Source: Bradyrhizobium sp. C9
GTDB taxonomy: Bacteria > Pseudomonadota > Alphaproteobacteria > Rhizobiales > Xanthobacteraceae
DNA: 64,000 nucleotides
NCBI RefSeq assembly: GCF_002532045.1
Contig: NZ_NWTG01000033.1
Location: 1 to 64,000 of the forward strand
Reading direction: 5' to 3'
The position numbers and the translations under genes were made by a program. Under the pieces are notes generated by a model. The model saw only the letters and a list, made by a program, of their open reading frames with translations, did not search any database and was not told where the DNA came from. Shown here in pieces: positions 8,792 to 16,291 of the stretch. The stretch's first letter is position 1. The number at the start of each line of letters is the position of its first letter.

Positions 8792-8817
8792 CCCCGGTGC
8801 GCAATCGCGCACCGGGG
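8792..8817. repeat. Palindromic hairpin between thrC and the ATP-grasp-like gene
   Basis: An 11-bp perfect stem CCCCGGTGCGC / GCGCACCGGGG closes a four-base AATC loop. It lies 35 bases past the stop of the minus-strand gene at 8852 and could terminate it, although no clear T-run follows on that strand. It may equally be a repeat element. Confidence 0.6.
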
Positions 8818-8851
8818 GAATGACGATGGATAGCGTTGTGCGATATCTGCG

Positions 8852-9931
8852 CTATCGGCCTGCATCGCTCTCCATGCTCCGACGAATGCGATCGCTGACC
8901 GTCCGTGCGATCGCCGCCGGCGCCTCGTCGGGGATCGCAAAGCACGAGCTCGCGTTGATCTCGCAGAGCACGTAGGTGTCGGCGCCATCGGCATCGCGCG
9001 GACCATAGAGGAAGTCGGCATCCCAGATCACCGGCAGCGACGCTTCATCGATCGTCAGCGTCTCCATCAGCTGCGGAATCCATTCGTCCTCCATCAGCCG
9101 CCGCAGCGTCTGGAACTGTGCGACATCGGGACCGTGCATGATGCGCGGTCCGGGTTGAGCTTGCGGTGAATCCGGGCCTTCCGGCGGCGGCGGGATCAAG
9201 GCCTTGATCAGCTGGTGTCCGAAGCCCGCGACCTTCGTTCCGCTGACATAGCAACGGATCATGCCCTCGGGCAGGCGCGGCTGGAATGCCTGATCGATGA
9301 TGCAGCCGCCCCAGCCGAAATACGGCTCGCAGCGCGCCATGAAGGCTTCCAGCGGAATCTCCTCGGGCTGGCTGCCGCGCAATGCGTGCAGCACGCGAAC
9401 GGTCGCGTCCGTCTTCGGCAGAGCCTCCACTTTCCAGACGCCCTGCCCACCATTGCCCCGGTTCTGCTTGAGCACGCGCGGGCCGGCCGCGCGAAGGCGC
9501 GACGGAAATTCGGCGCGGAAGGCCTCCACGGTGGCGTATCGATGCGTGTCGGCGCCCCAGCCCAGATGACGTGTCCGATAGAGCACGTCCTTGACGCCCA
9601 TCTTGAGGATGATGTCCGGATGTGCGCTGACCCACGGACGTTTCATCGCGGCCTCTCTCAGCAGCGGATCGAGCGCCGCGCGAGTCTTGCCCTGATGGAT
9701 CGGGTCGACCCAGACGAGAACGCCGTCCATGGTCAGCAATTGGTCGCGGACGAGATCGGCAAAGGTCTCGTCAAAGACCACGGGAAAGACCTCGATGCCG
9801 GAAGCGGCAAGCGCTTCGAAGACGCGAACGAAACGGCTGTTCTGCGCCGTCGCCTCCTGCCGCGCCGCGGCATCGCCACGCCACAGGATGGCGATTCTGG
9901 AACGACGGGATGTGTGTGGTTCGGTGTCCAT
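8852..9931 (-). CDS. Cj0069-family (ATP-grasp-like) protein
   Basis: A 359-residue protein resembling the Cj0069 family. The N-terminal part (RIAILWRGD) looks like a nucleotide-binding preATP-grasp fold. The middle holds GPRVLKQNRGNGGQGVWKVE, an ATP-grasp lysine/glycine loop, and the C-terminal part has acidic residues and an asparagine in LCEINASSCFAIP, matching an Mg-ATP site. Ligase activity on an unknown carboxylate is therefore an inference. It stands alone on the minus strand at the edge of the accessory region. Confidence 0.75.
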   Translation of the reverse strand: MDTEPHTSRRSRIAILWRGDAAARQEATAQNSRFVRVFEALAASGIEVFPVVFDETFADLVRDQLLTMDGVLVWVDPIHQGKTRAALDPLLREAAMKRPWVSAHPDIILKMGVKDVLYRTRHLGWGADTHRYATVEAFRAEFPSRLRAAGPRVLKQNRGNGGQGVWKVEALPKTDATVRVLHALRGSQPEEIPLEAFMARCEPYFGWGGCIIDQAFQPRLPEGMIRCYVSGTKVAGFGHQLIKALIPPPPEGPDSPQAQPGPRIMHGPDVAQFQTLRRLMEDEWIPQLMETLTIDEASLPVIWDADFLYGPRDADGADTYVLCEINASSCFAIPDEAPAAIARTVSDRIRRSMESDAGR

Positions 9932-10066
9932 ATGGAAGCTCCACGACGGTTGAGTGTCGCGCAGAGCTTGGACCGAGGCCTCACGGGGAGTCTGCCTTGT
10001 CCCCTTGGCAGGAACTCTAGACCACCCCGCGCAGCTTTCAAGATGGAAGTGGGATCATATCCGGGA

Positions 10067-11149
10067 TCAGGCCGTGATCCCGTGCAACCCCAGCCAGCCC
10101 GTGTAGAGGCCGACCAGCACGATCAGTGCGGCCGACACGTAGGGCGCGCGTTGGGCGAAACGGCTGAAGCCACCCCAATGGCGCTCGACATGACGCAGAC
10201 TGAGCGCGGCCACGACACCGGCGGAGACCATGGTGATCGCAAGCCCGATGCCGAAGCAAAGCACCAGCACGAAGCCGAGGCTGAACTGCTTGAGCTGAAG
10301 GCAGAGCAGCAGCACGGTGATCGCCGCCGGACACGGAATGAGCCCGCCGGTCAGGCCGAACAGAATGATCTGCCACGTCGTGACGGTCCGCCCGGCAAAG
10401 CGCTTGCGGATGTCGGCGGCGTGTGCGCGCGCATGCGCATCATCGGCGTCGCCGAGGTCCATATGCGCGTGGTCATGCTCCTCGAACAGGACTTCCGCAA
10501 TGTCGGCGCGCACCGACACGCGCGCCTTGAAGGCATGCGGCTCCGGAATTTCATCGATGCTTTCCAGATAGCCTTCGCGCGCGGCAAAGCGGAACTGCTG
10601 CTCGCTGCCGTCGGGGCGGATTGTCACGACATCGACCTCGCCGGCTGCCGGAAGCGCCCCGGCCTCGCTGCGCAACCGCCAGCGCGGCGGCACACCGTCC
10701 TCGAAGACTTCGAGCGACAGCGATTGCCCTGCCAGGGTCAATTGCCGAGTTTCATCGTGATGATGGTGGTCGTGGTCGTGGTCGTGCTCGGAAGTCTGCT
10801 CGCGCCAGGTGCGCCAGGCCATCCAGGCTGCGATCGAAATGATGATCGCCGCCGAGACCAACTGCAGCCAGGCTTCGCTGCGTTCGCCGGACCATTGCTG
10901 GCCGAAATGCAGCCCAGCCAGCGCGACGATCCAGACGATGGCCGTGTGCGAGATCGTCGCCGACAGGCCGAGCAGCACCGCCTGCAGCACGGTGCCGCGG
11001 ATCGCGACGATGAAGGCTGCCATCATCGTCTTGGAGTGGCCGGGCTCGAGACCATGCAGCGCGCCGAGCAGGATCGCGCTGGGGACGAACAGCCATGCAT
11101 GCGCGCTGCTCTGCTGCAGCAGCTGGGACAGATCGGTCATGTGCTTCAC
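10067..11149 (-). CDS. rcnA: Nickel/cobalt efflux protein RcnA
   Basis: An inner-membrane NicO-family exporter of Ni(II) and Co(II). The 360-residue protein carries the signature LGALHGLEPGHSKTMMAAF near the N-terminus, several membrane helices, and a cytoplasmic or periplasmic loop with a metal-binding tract HDHDHDHHHHDE. The second half has FGLTGGLIPCPAAITVLLLC, again typical of RcnA. It is longer than E. coli RcnA because the loop (about residues 135-245) carries an additional beta-rich insert. Its start overlaps the rcnR stop by four bases, forming an autoregulated pair. Confidence 0.93.
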   Translation of the reverse strand: MKHMTDLSQLLQQSSAHAWLFVPSAILLGALHGLEPGHSKTMMAAFIVAIRGTVLQAVLLGLSATISHTAIVWIVALAGLHFGQQWSGERSEAWLQLVSAAIIISIAAWMAWRTWREQTSEHDHDHDHHHHDETRQLTLAGQSLSLEVFEDGVPPRWRLRSEAGALPAAGEVDVVTIRPDGSEQQFRFAAREGYLESIDEIPEPHAFKARVSVRADIAEVLFEEHDHAHMDLGDADDAHARAHAADIRKRFAGRTVTTWQIILFGLTGGLIPCPAAITVLLLCLQLKQFSLGFVLVLCFGIGLAITMVSAGVVAALSLRHVERHWGGFSRFAQRAPYVSAALIVLVGLYTGWLGLHGITA

Positions 11150-11424
11150 TTCAAATAGGTACGAACGACGTCGATCAGGTCGGCGGCGCCCTGCGCTCGC
11201 TCGGGATCCTTTTCCCGGGCAGGGTCCACCACATGATGGCGGATGTGATCTTCGAGCAGTTCCGCGGTGAGGCCATTGATGGCGCCGCGAACCGAGGCCA
11301 CCAGCATCAACACGTCGGCACAGCCGAGCTCTGACTCCAGCGCCCGCTCGACGGCCTCCAGCTGACCCTTGATGCGGCGGACCCGGCCGACGAGCTTGGA
11401 CTTGTGCTTGATCGTGTGCGACAT
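11146..11424 (-). CDS. rcnR: Ni/Co-responsive repressor RcnR
   Basis: A 92-residue all-helical CsoR/RcnR-family repressor. The start at 11424 gives MSHTIKHKSK, the same MSHTI as E. coli RcnR, and places the known Ni/Co ligands exactly: His3, Cys35, His60 and His64 are all present. A longer open frame reaches 11460, but its extra codons would lie across the G-tract operator, so the short form is correct. It is expected to repress rcnA-rcnR until metal binds. Confidence 0.92.
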   Translation of the reverse strand: MSHTIKHKSKLVGRVRRIKGQLEAVERALESELGCADVLMLVASVRGAINGLTAELLEDHIRHHVVDPAREKDPERAQGAADLIDVVRTYLK

Positions 11425-11430
11425 TGTCAT

Positions 11431-11453
11431 AATATAGGGGGGTACCCTATATT
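11431..11453. promoter_or_regulatory. RcnR operator (G6 tract with dyad)
   Basis: A perfect 9-bp inverted repeat, AATATAGGG (11431-11439) and CCCTATATT (11445-11453), around GGGTA, containing a run of six G. RcnR operators are known to have a G/C tract flanked by inverted A/T-rich arms. It lies seven bases upstream of the rcnR start, where bound repressor would block transcription or initiation. Confidence 0.75.
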
Positions 11454-11590
11454 CCGTCAACCCGTTTCGGGCCGGCGGGGGGCGCGGCCGTGCTCACGCT
11501 GGGTTACCTCGCCCACGCTTTACATTGCGGCGCGAACGGCATTGAATCCGGTCAATCCGGCAACAAGACAACTGGCAAGGGAGGCGTCGC

Positions 11591-11947
11591 GTGAAAGTCC
11601 GCATCCTGATGTTGGCTCTCCCGATCCTGCTTTCGAGCGCGCTGCCGGCCATGTCCAAGAGCAGCATCGGGCATAATGACGGCCCCTGGAATTCCGATCA
11701 CATCGACAATCTGCCGCCCGAAGTCCGGCAATACATCGCTGGGATTTGCAGAGGGCCGGCCAGCGCGCAACACGACTTCGCGACCTATTCGCCGCGTGAG
11801 AAACGCTGGCGGATAAATCTCGAATATCTGCGCTGCAACGGCATCGGCGCGTTCCGTCGGGGCAACCAGTGCCTCGACGTGGATTTCGTCGAGCAAGGCT
11901 CGCGATTTCACCTCGGCGCAAAGCAATTCAGGGATTGCGGCTTCTAG
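11591..11947 (+). CDS. Small exported hypothetical protein
   Basis: A 118-residue protein with a signal peptide (residues 1-22, MKVRILMLALPILLSSALPA). The mature part holds four cysteines (ICRG, LRCN, QCLD, DCGF) that could form two disulfides in the periplasm, and the terminal pair VDFVEQGSRFHLGAKQFRDC suggests a compact fold. I do not recognise a family. It is isolated: upstream is the rcnR operator region and downstream, after 240 bases, the chromate cluster. Confidence 0.65.
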   Translation: MKVRILMLALPILLSSALPAMSKSSIGHNDGPWNSDHIDNLPPEVRQYIAGICRGPASAQHDFATYSPREKRWRINLEYLRCNGIGAFRRGNQCLDVDFVEQGSRFHLGAKQFRDCGF

Positions 11948-12082
11948 ATCGCAGCGAATCCCGAATCGTTTGTGTCTCGCGTGATGTCTTGCGCCGCGGT
12001 CGAGACATTGTTCCGGACCGCGCGGATGAACTGTTCGTGACAGTGACCTGGACGTTTCGCTTGTGACGACGGCGCACTCCGG

Positions 12083-12096
12083 TTGACATCGATCAA
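12083..12096. promoter_or_regulatory. Candidate FixK/FNR box
   Basis: TTGACATCGATCAA matches TTG(A/C)-N6-(T/G)CAA, the consensus for FixK2/FNR-type regulators in Bradyrhizobium. It is the only such match I noticed in the gap before the chromate cluster, 92 bases upstream of the chrB-like start, which leaves room for a start site about 40 bases after the box centre. Confidence 0.45.
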
Positions 12097-12187
12097 CACA
12101 AGGTCTTAATTTCAGAGCACGGGGATGTGCGATCTCCCCGCGAGGCGACATGCCCAAGAATCGCGTCCTGTTCACCAAGGACGCACC

Positions 12188-13006
12188 ATGTCGTCATACA
12201 CATCGATCTCATCCGAAAAACTGTCTCGTCTCATCGGCACCGCCAAGGCGCCGACGCTCGTCGACGTTCGTATCGACGAGGATTTCGCCGCCGATCCGCG
12301 CCTGATCCCGGGCGCCATCAGGCACTCCCATCTCGATGTCCAGGACTGGGCTTCCCGCTTCTCCGGCCAGTCCGTGGTCGTGGTTTGCCAGAAGGGGCAG
12401 AAGCTCAGCGAAGGCACCGCCGCCTGGCTTCGATGCGGCAACATTGCTGCCGAAGTTCTCGAGGGCGGCCACCTCGCCTGGACGGCCGCGGAGCTTCCCA
12501 CTGTTCCCGCCGACAGGATTCCGAAACGCGACGGCCGTGGCCGCACCGTCTGGGTGACGCGCTCGCGGCCGAAGATCGACCGGATCGCTTGCCCATGGCT
12601 GATCCGCCGCTTTGTCGACCCCGCGGCGGTGTTCCTGTTCGTCGCATCACCGGAAGTCGAGGCGGTCGCCGAACGCTTCGACGCCACGCCGTTCGACATC
12701 GAGAATGTGTTCTGGAGCCATCGCGGTGAGCTCTGCACCTTCGACGTGATGGTCAGGGAGTTTGGCCTGTCGACGCCCGCACTGGAGCGGCTTGCGACGA
12801 TGGTGCGGGCCGCGGATACCGCGCGGCTCGATCTGTCGCCGGAGGCGCCGGGGCTGCTCGCCGCCTCGCTCGGCCTGTCGCGCATGTTCGACGACGACCT
12901 CGAACAATTGAGCGCCGGCATGCTGCTCTACGACGCCTTCTATCGCTGGTGCCGCGACGCGACGCGGGAGACGCACAACTGGCCGACCAGCAAGGTGAAG
13001 CCATGA
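12188..13006 (+). CDS. chrB: Rhodanese-ChrB fusion protein (chromate resistance)
   Basis: A 272-residue two-domain protein. Residues about 8-105 form a rhodanese-like domain with VDVR.D and an active-site loop starting at Cys67 (CQKGQKLS). Residues about 120-265 match the ChrB C-terminal domain (VWVTRSRPKIDRIACPWLIR and FDIENVFWSHRGELCTFDVM), with conserved His/Cys/Glu residues that may bind metal. ChrB proteins are linked to chromate sensing and resistance. It leads a plus-strand cluster that also has superoxide dismutase and ChrA, like known chrB-chrC-chrA groups. I chose the ATG at 12188 because the rhodanese domain begins there. Confidence 0.85.
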   Translation: MSSYTSISSEKLSRLIGTAKAPTLVDVRIDEDFAADPRLIPGAIRHSHLDVQDWASRFSGQSVVVVCQKGQKLSEGTAAWLRCGNIAAEVLEGGHLAWTAAELPTVPADRIPKRDGRGRTVWVTRSRPKIDRIACPWLIRRFVDPAAVFLFVASPEVEAVAERFDATPFDIENVFWSHRGELCTFDVMVREFGLSTPALERLATMVRAADTARLDLSPEAPGLLAASLGLSRMFDDDLEQLSAGMLLYDAFYRWCRDATRETHNWPTSKVKP

Positions 13007-13086
13007 GCGCCGCGATCTTCCGCTTCATCTGAGCAAGCGCGCACCTGAAGAACCTGGGGCAGCACAACACAACCAGGAGAACAACC

Positions 13087-13320
13087 ATGCAGAAGCAGAG
13101 ATTCCTCCACCTGATCCTTGCGCTCGCGGTCGCAGGCATCGCCGTGCCCGCCCGCGCCCTGACGCAGGACGAGCTTGTCGCGAAACTTCAGGCTGCCGGC
13201 TACGCGAACGTCAGCGACGTCAAGTCGACGGCCGAAGGCACGACGGCGAAGGCGATGAAGAACGGCAAGCCCGTCAGGCTCGTGATCGACAGCAGCGGCC
13301 AGGTCAAGGAGCAGGACTGA
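13087..13320 (+). CDS. Small exported PepSY-like protein
   Basis: A 77-residue protein with a signal peptide (about residues 1-24, ending ARA) and one PepSY-like unit (LTQDELVAKLQAAGYANVSD followed by a hairpin ending VRLVIDSSGQV). PepSY modules often inhibit peptidases or bind small ligands. It has a good ribosome binding site (AGGAG) about eight bases before the ATG. It lies 80 bases after the ChrB-like gene and appears to be part of the same operon. Confidence 0.75.
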   Translation: MQKQRFLHLILALAVAGIAVPARALTQDELVAKLQAAGYANVSDVKSTAEGTTAKAMKNGKPVRLVIDSSGQVKEQD

Positions 13321-13371
13321 GGTCCTGCTTCGTCCGAAGCTACCAGAAGCCAACGCAATGGAGTGACGATC

Positions 13372-13704
13372 ATGATGAGAACAACCCTGGCCCTGTGCCT
13401 CGCCGTGCTGTGGCCCGGCGCAACACTTGCGGCACCGACCGATGGCGGCGAGCAGCTGGAAACAGCCGTCGCATTGCAGGCGGCGGCCGCCCATCCGTCG
13501 GCAAGCGAGACGCTGCGCGGCGTCGTCGATAGCGTCGACGAACGCAATGACACACTGCTGATACGCCTGTCTGCGGGCAGAACGGAGCCGTTCAGGGTTC
13601 AGGACGGCCTGATCTTCAATGCCGTCCGCTTCGGCGATCCCGTCGAAATCTCGGTGCAGACCATCTCGGGATTCCCGACCATCGTCGGGCTCACGAAGCA
13701 ATAG
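13372..13704 (+). CDS. Small exported protein, DUF1344-like
   Basis: About 110 residues with a signal peptide (MMRTTLALCLAVLWPGATLA) and a small beta-rich domain (LRGVVDSVDERNDTLLIRLS then a short stretch ending GDPVEISVQT) reminiscent of DUF1344 and other OB-like exported proteins of rhizobia. The open frame begins with a GTG at 13363, but a GGAG motif (13360-13363) sits eight bases before the ATG at 13372, which I take as the start. The role is unknown. Confidence 0.65.
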   Translation: MMRTTLALCLAVLWPGATLAAPTDGGEQLETAVALQAAAAHPSASETLRGVVDSVDERNDTLLIRLSAGRTEPFRVQDGLIFNAVRFGDPVEISVQTISGFPTIVGLTKQ

Positions 13705-13748
13705 AGCGGCAATCTGAAGCAAGAACCATTCAACATTGGGAAAATCCG

Positions 13749-14468
13749 ATGACCATCAACACCGGACGCCGAGACTTCATCGCAGCGGCTGGCGTCGCCG
13801 CAGCATCTGCAACCGTGCTTGGCGTCAACCAAGCCGCAGCTGAAGCCAACCCGCAGACAGGAGCCAAAGCCATGTCCTATCAGGCAAAGCCGATGCCGTT
13901 CGATCCAAAGTCGATCAGCGGCATCTCGGAGAAAATACTCGTCAGCCACTACGAGAACAATTACGTCGGCGCCGTGAAGCGGCTCAACGCCATCGGCACG
14001 CAACTTGCCGAACTCGACTTCGCCAAGGCACCGAACTTCATGATCAACGGCCTGAAGCGAGAGGAGCTGATCGCAGCGAACTCGATGATCCTGCATGAGG
14101 TCTATTTCGACGGGCTCGGCGGCGCGGGCAAGCCGGGCGGCGCACTCGCCGAGGCGATCGCGCGCGACTTCGGCAGCATGGAGCGCTGGCGGACCGAATT
14201 CGCGGCCATGGGCAAGGCGGAAGGCGGCGGTTCGGGTTGGGTGATTCTCGCCTACTCGCCCCGCGACAAGCGGCTCGTCAACCAATGGGCTGCCGATCAC
14301 ACGACGACGCTCGCCGGCGGCCGCCCGGTCCTGGTGCTCGACATGTATGAGCACGCCTATCACATGGACTTCGGAGCGGCGGCGGCCCGCTACGTCGACA
14401 TCTACATGGAAGCCATCCGCTGGGACAACGCGGCCAGATTGTATGAGCAATATTCGAAAGAATCTTGA
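13749..14468 (+). CDS. chrC: Tat-exported Fe/Mn superoxide dismutase
   Basis: A 239-residue Fe/Mn superoxide dismutase with a twin-arginine signal (GRRDFIAAAGV, residues 6-16), so it should act in the periplasm as a folded enzyme. Ligand regions are visible: a first His in SHYENNYVGAV, a second in ILHEVYFDGLGG, and Asp/His in LDMYEHAYHMDF. Superoxide dismutase of this class is the ChrC component in known chromate operons, where it removes superoxide produced during chromate reduction. The metal, Fe or Mn, cannot be decided here. Confidence 0.88.
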   Translation: MTINTGRRDFIAAAGVAAASATVLGVNQAAAEANPQTGAKAMSYQAKPMPFDPKSISGISEKILVSHYENNYVGAVKRLNAIGTQLAELDFAKAPNFMINGLKREELIAANSMILHEVYFDGLGGAGKPGGALAEAIARDFGSMERWRTEFAAMGKAEGGGSGWVILAYSPRDKRLVNQWAADHTTTLAGGRPVLVLDMYEHAYHMDFGAAAARYVDIYMEAIRWDNAARLYEQYSKES

Positions 14469-14478
14469 GGAGACGCGC

Positions 14479-14667
14479 GTGAAGGAGCGGATCAATCGCA
14501 TCACCCTGGCGCTCTCAGTGTTGGCCGCCCTGCTCGCGAGCGAGGGCGGCGCTCAAGGACAATCCTGCAAGGTCTGCGCCGAGCAGCGCGCGGCATGCAT
14601 GAAGAACTATGCCGGACCAGCCTGCAAGACCGAGTACAAGATGTGTCTCAAAGCCTGCAAGAAGTGA
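14479..14667 (+). CDS. Small Cys-rich exported protein
   Basis: A 62-residue protein that starts with GTG 10 bases after the SOD stop, preceded by GAGGAGA. A signal peptide (about 1-26, ending GAQGQ) precedes a mature part of about 35 residues with six cysteines (CKVC, AACM, PACK, MCLK, ACKK) and many lysines. The spacing suggests three disulfides or a metal-binding helical hairpin. A longer open frame exists upstream but would overlap the SOD gene. No family is recognised. Confidence 0.65.
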   Translation: MKERINRITLALSVLAALLASEGGAQGQSCKVCAEQRAACMKNYAGPACKTEYKMCLKACKK

Positions 14668-15068
14668 ACGCCGACAAGCGGAGCCAACCGCGCGTGACGT
14701 GTCTCGTCGCGGTACTCGTCGCCGTCATCGCAGGCATGGTTACCCCCGACGCAGGATTTGCGGCTGCGCAAAGCCCTCGGAAAGTCACGGGTGCGCAGAT
14801 TCGTGCCAGGTTCGCCGGGATGCAACTGACGGACGAGGTCCACTACCGCTTCGTGTTCGAGCGTGACGGCACGCTGAGGATCGTCTCGGCGGGAGCAAAG
14901 ACGCGCGGCAGATGGACGATCGAGAAGGATCAGCTCTGCCTTCATCTCCAGGAGACCGACGACGGTTGCTACGACGTCGCTCAATCGGGCCGGACATTCA
15001 CGTTGACGCCAACGGGATCAGGGCTCCCCGCTGACGGCATTCTTGAGCCCATCTCGGATTCGCAATGA
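14664..15068 (+). CDS. Exported lipocalin-like hypothetical protein
   Basis: About 134 residues from the GTG at 14664, which overlaps the previous stop by four bases (GTGA). A second GTG at 14694, 10 bases after GGAG, is also possible and places the signal peptide at the very N-terminus. The mature part, with VTGAQIRARFAGMQLTDEVH, RGRWTIEKDQLCLHL and GCYDV, resembles small beta-barrel exported proteins of rhizobia (DUF995-like). Two cysteines may pair. The function is unknown. Confidence 0.6.
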   Translation: MNADKRSQPRVTCLVAVLVAVIAGMVTPDAGFAAAQSPRKVTGAQIRARFAGMQLTDEVHYRFVFERDGTLRIVSAGAKTRGRWTIEKDQLCLHLQETDDGCYDVAQSGRTFTLTPTGSGLPADGILEPISDSQ

Positions 15069-15099
15069 AAAGCAGAGCTTTTTCCACGGAGTTTCGCAG

Positions 15100-16281
15100 G
15101 TGACCACGCCAACAGATTCACAGCGCAGCCGCTTGGCAGAACTGGCACGCTATTTCCTGCGCCTCGGCTTTCTCGGCTTCGGCGGCCCGGTCGCGCTCGT
15201 CGGGCAGATGGAGCGGGAACTGGTCGACGGCAAGAAATGGCTGACCAAGGAAGAGATGAGGGAATCGATTGCCATCTGCCAATCGCTTCCGGGACCGCTG
15301 GCGATCCAGGTCGGCATCTATGTGTCCTGGCTTCGCGGCGGCTTTTGGGGAGCCTGGGTCGGTGGATGGTGCTTCATCCTTCCCAACTTCGTCATCGTCG
15401 CGGCCCTCGGCGCGCTGTATGTCTATCTCGGCGATCTTCAGCCCGTCACCGCCGTGTTCTATGGCGTCAGCCCCGCAGTCATCGCCCTGATCCTGCATTC
15501 CTGCTATCGGCTCGCCAAGCTCGGCATGGAGGACTGGCTGCAATGGGTGATCGCCGCAGTCTGTTTTGCCGTCACCGTGATCTTGAAGGCCGAGGTCGCA
15601 TTGCTCTTCATCGGCGCCGGGATCGTCGGCATCATCTATTATGGCAACATGAAGCGGCCGCCTGTCGCCCTGCAACTCGCGATCATACCGGCGGCAGCGC
15701 CCGGAGCCGCACCGGTCGTGACCGGATCGACGCTCGGCAAGCTGCTGCTGTTCTTCCTCAAGGCGGGTTCGCTGACCTTCGGCAGCGGCCTCGTTATCGT
15801 TCCCTTCCTAGAACAAGGGCTCGTGCAGCAATACGGCTGGCTCAACGAACGTGAATTCCTGGTGGCCGTCGCGATCGGCATGATGAGCCCCGGGCCGGTC
15901 GTGATCACAGCAACCTTCGTCGGCTACCTGGTCGCGGGCTTCTGGGGCTCGCTCATCTCGACCATCGGCATCTTCCTGCCATCCTTCCTGCTTGTCTTGA
16001 TCGTGGCGCCCCTGCTGGCGCGGCATCGCAAGAATCCGAATGTCCAGGGATTCGTGAAAGGCGCCTATGCGGCTGCGATCGGAACGATCCTCGGCGCGTG
16101 CGTCCTGCTCGGCAAGATCGCAATCGGCGATTGGCTGACCGCACTCATCGGCATTGGATCGCTCGCCGTTCTGTTCCGCTGGAAGGTCAGCAATCCCCTG
16201 CTTATTGCAGTGACGGCGGTCATTGGGCTCCTTGCTTACCCCATCCTGCAGCCGGCGTGGGTGCTCACCGGTTTGAAGTGA
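15100..16281 (+). CDS. chrA: Chromate transporter ChrA
   Basis: The 393-residue, two-domain (long-chain) CHR transporter, which expels chromate from the cytoplasm using the proton motive force. The two halves repeat the same motif: FLRLGFLGFGGPVALVGQM with ESIAICQSLPGPLAIQVGIY in the first, and FLKAGSLTFGSGLVIVPFLE with VAIGMMSPGPVVITATFVGY in the second. The chosen GTG has a GGAG eight bases upstream; the open frame extends 19 codons further. It is followed after only 10 bases by the phosphatase-like gene. Confidence 0.95.
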   Translation: MTTPTDSQRSRLAELARYFLRLGFLGFGGPVALVGQMERELVDGKKWLTKEEMRESIAICQSLPGPLAIQVGIYVSWLRGGFWGAWVGGWCFILPNFVIVAALGALYVYLGDLQPVTAVFYGVSPAVIALILHSCYRLAKLGMEDWLQWVIAAVCFAVTVILKAEVALLFIGAGIVGIIYYGNMKRPPVALQLAIIPAAAPGAAPVVTGSTLGKLLLFFLKAGSLTFGSGLVIVPFLEQGLVQQYGWLNEREFLVAVAIGMMSPGPVVITATFVGYLVAGFWGSLISTIGIFLPSFLLVLIVAPLLARHRKNPNVQGFVKGAYAAAIGTILGACVLLGKIAIGDWLTALIGIGSLAVLFRWKVSNPLLIAVTAVIGLLAYPILQPAWVLTGLK

Positions 16282-16291
16282 GACGCCGACG

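Noticed and set aside
9215..11158. A 647-codon plus-strand frame opposite the ATP-grasp-like and rcnA genes
   Set aside because: The complementary strand has well-supported genes with family motifs; this frame lacks hydrophobic or domain features.
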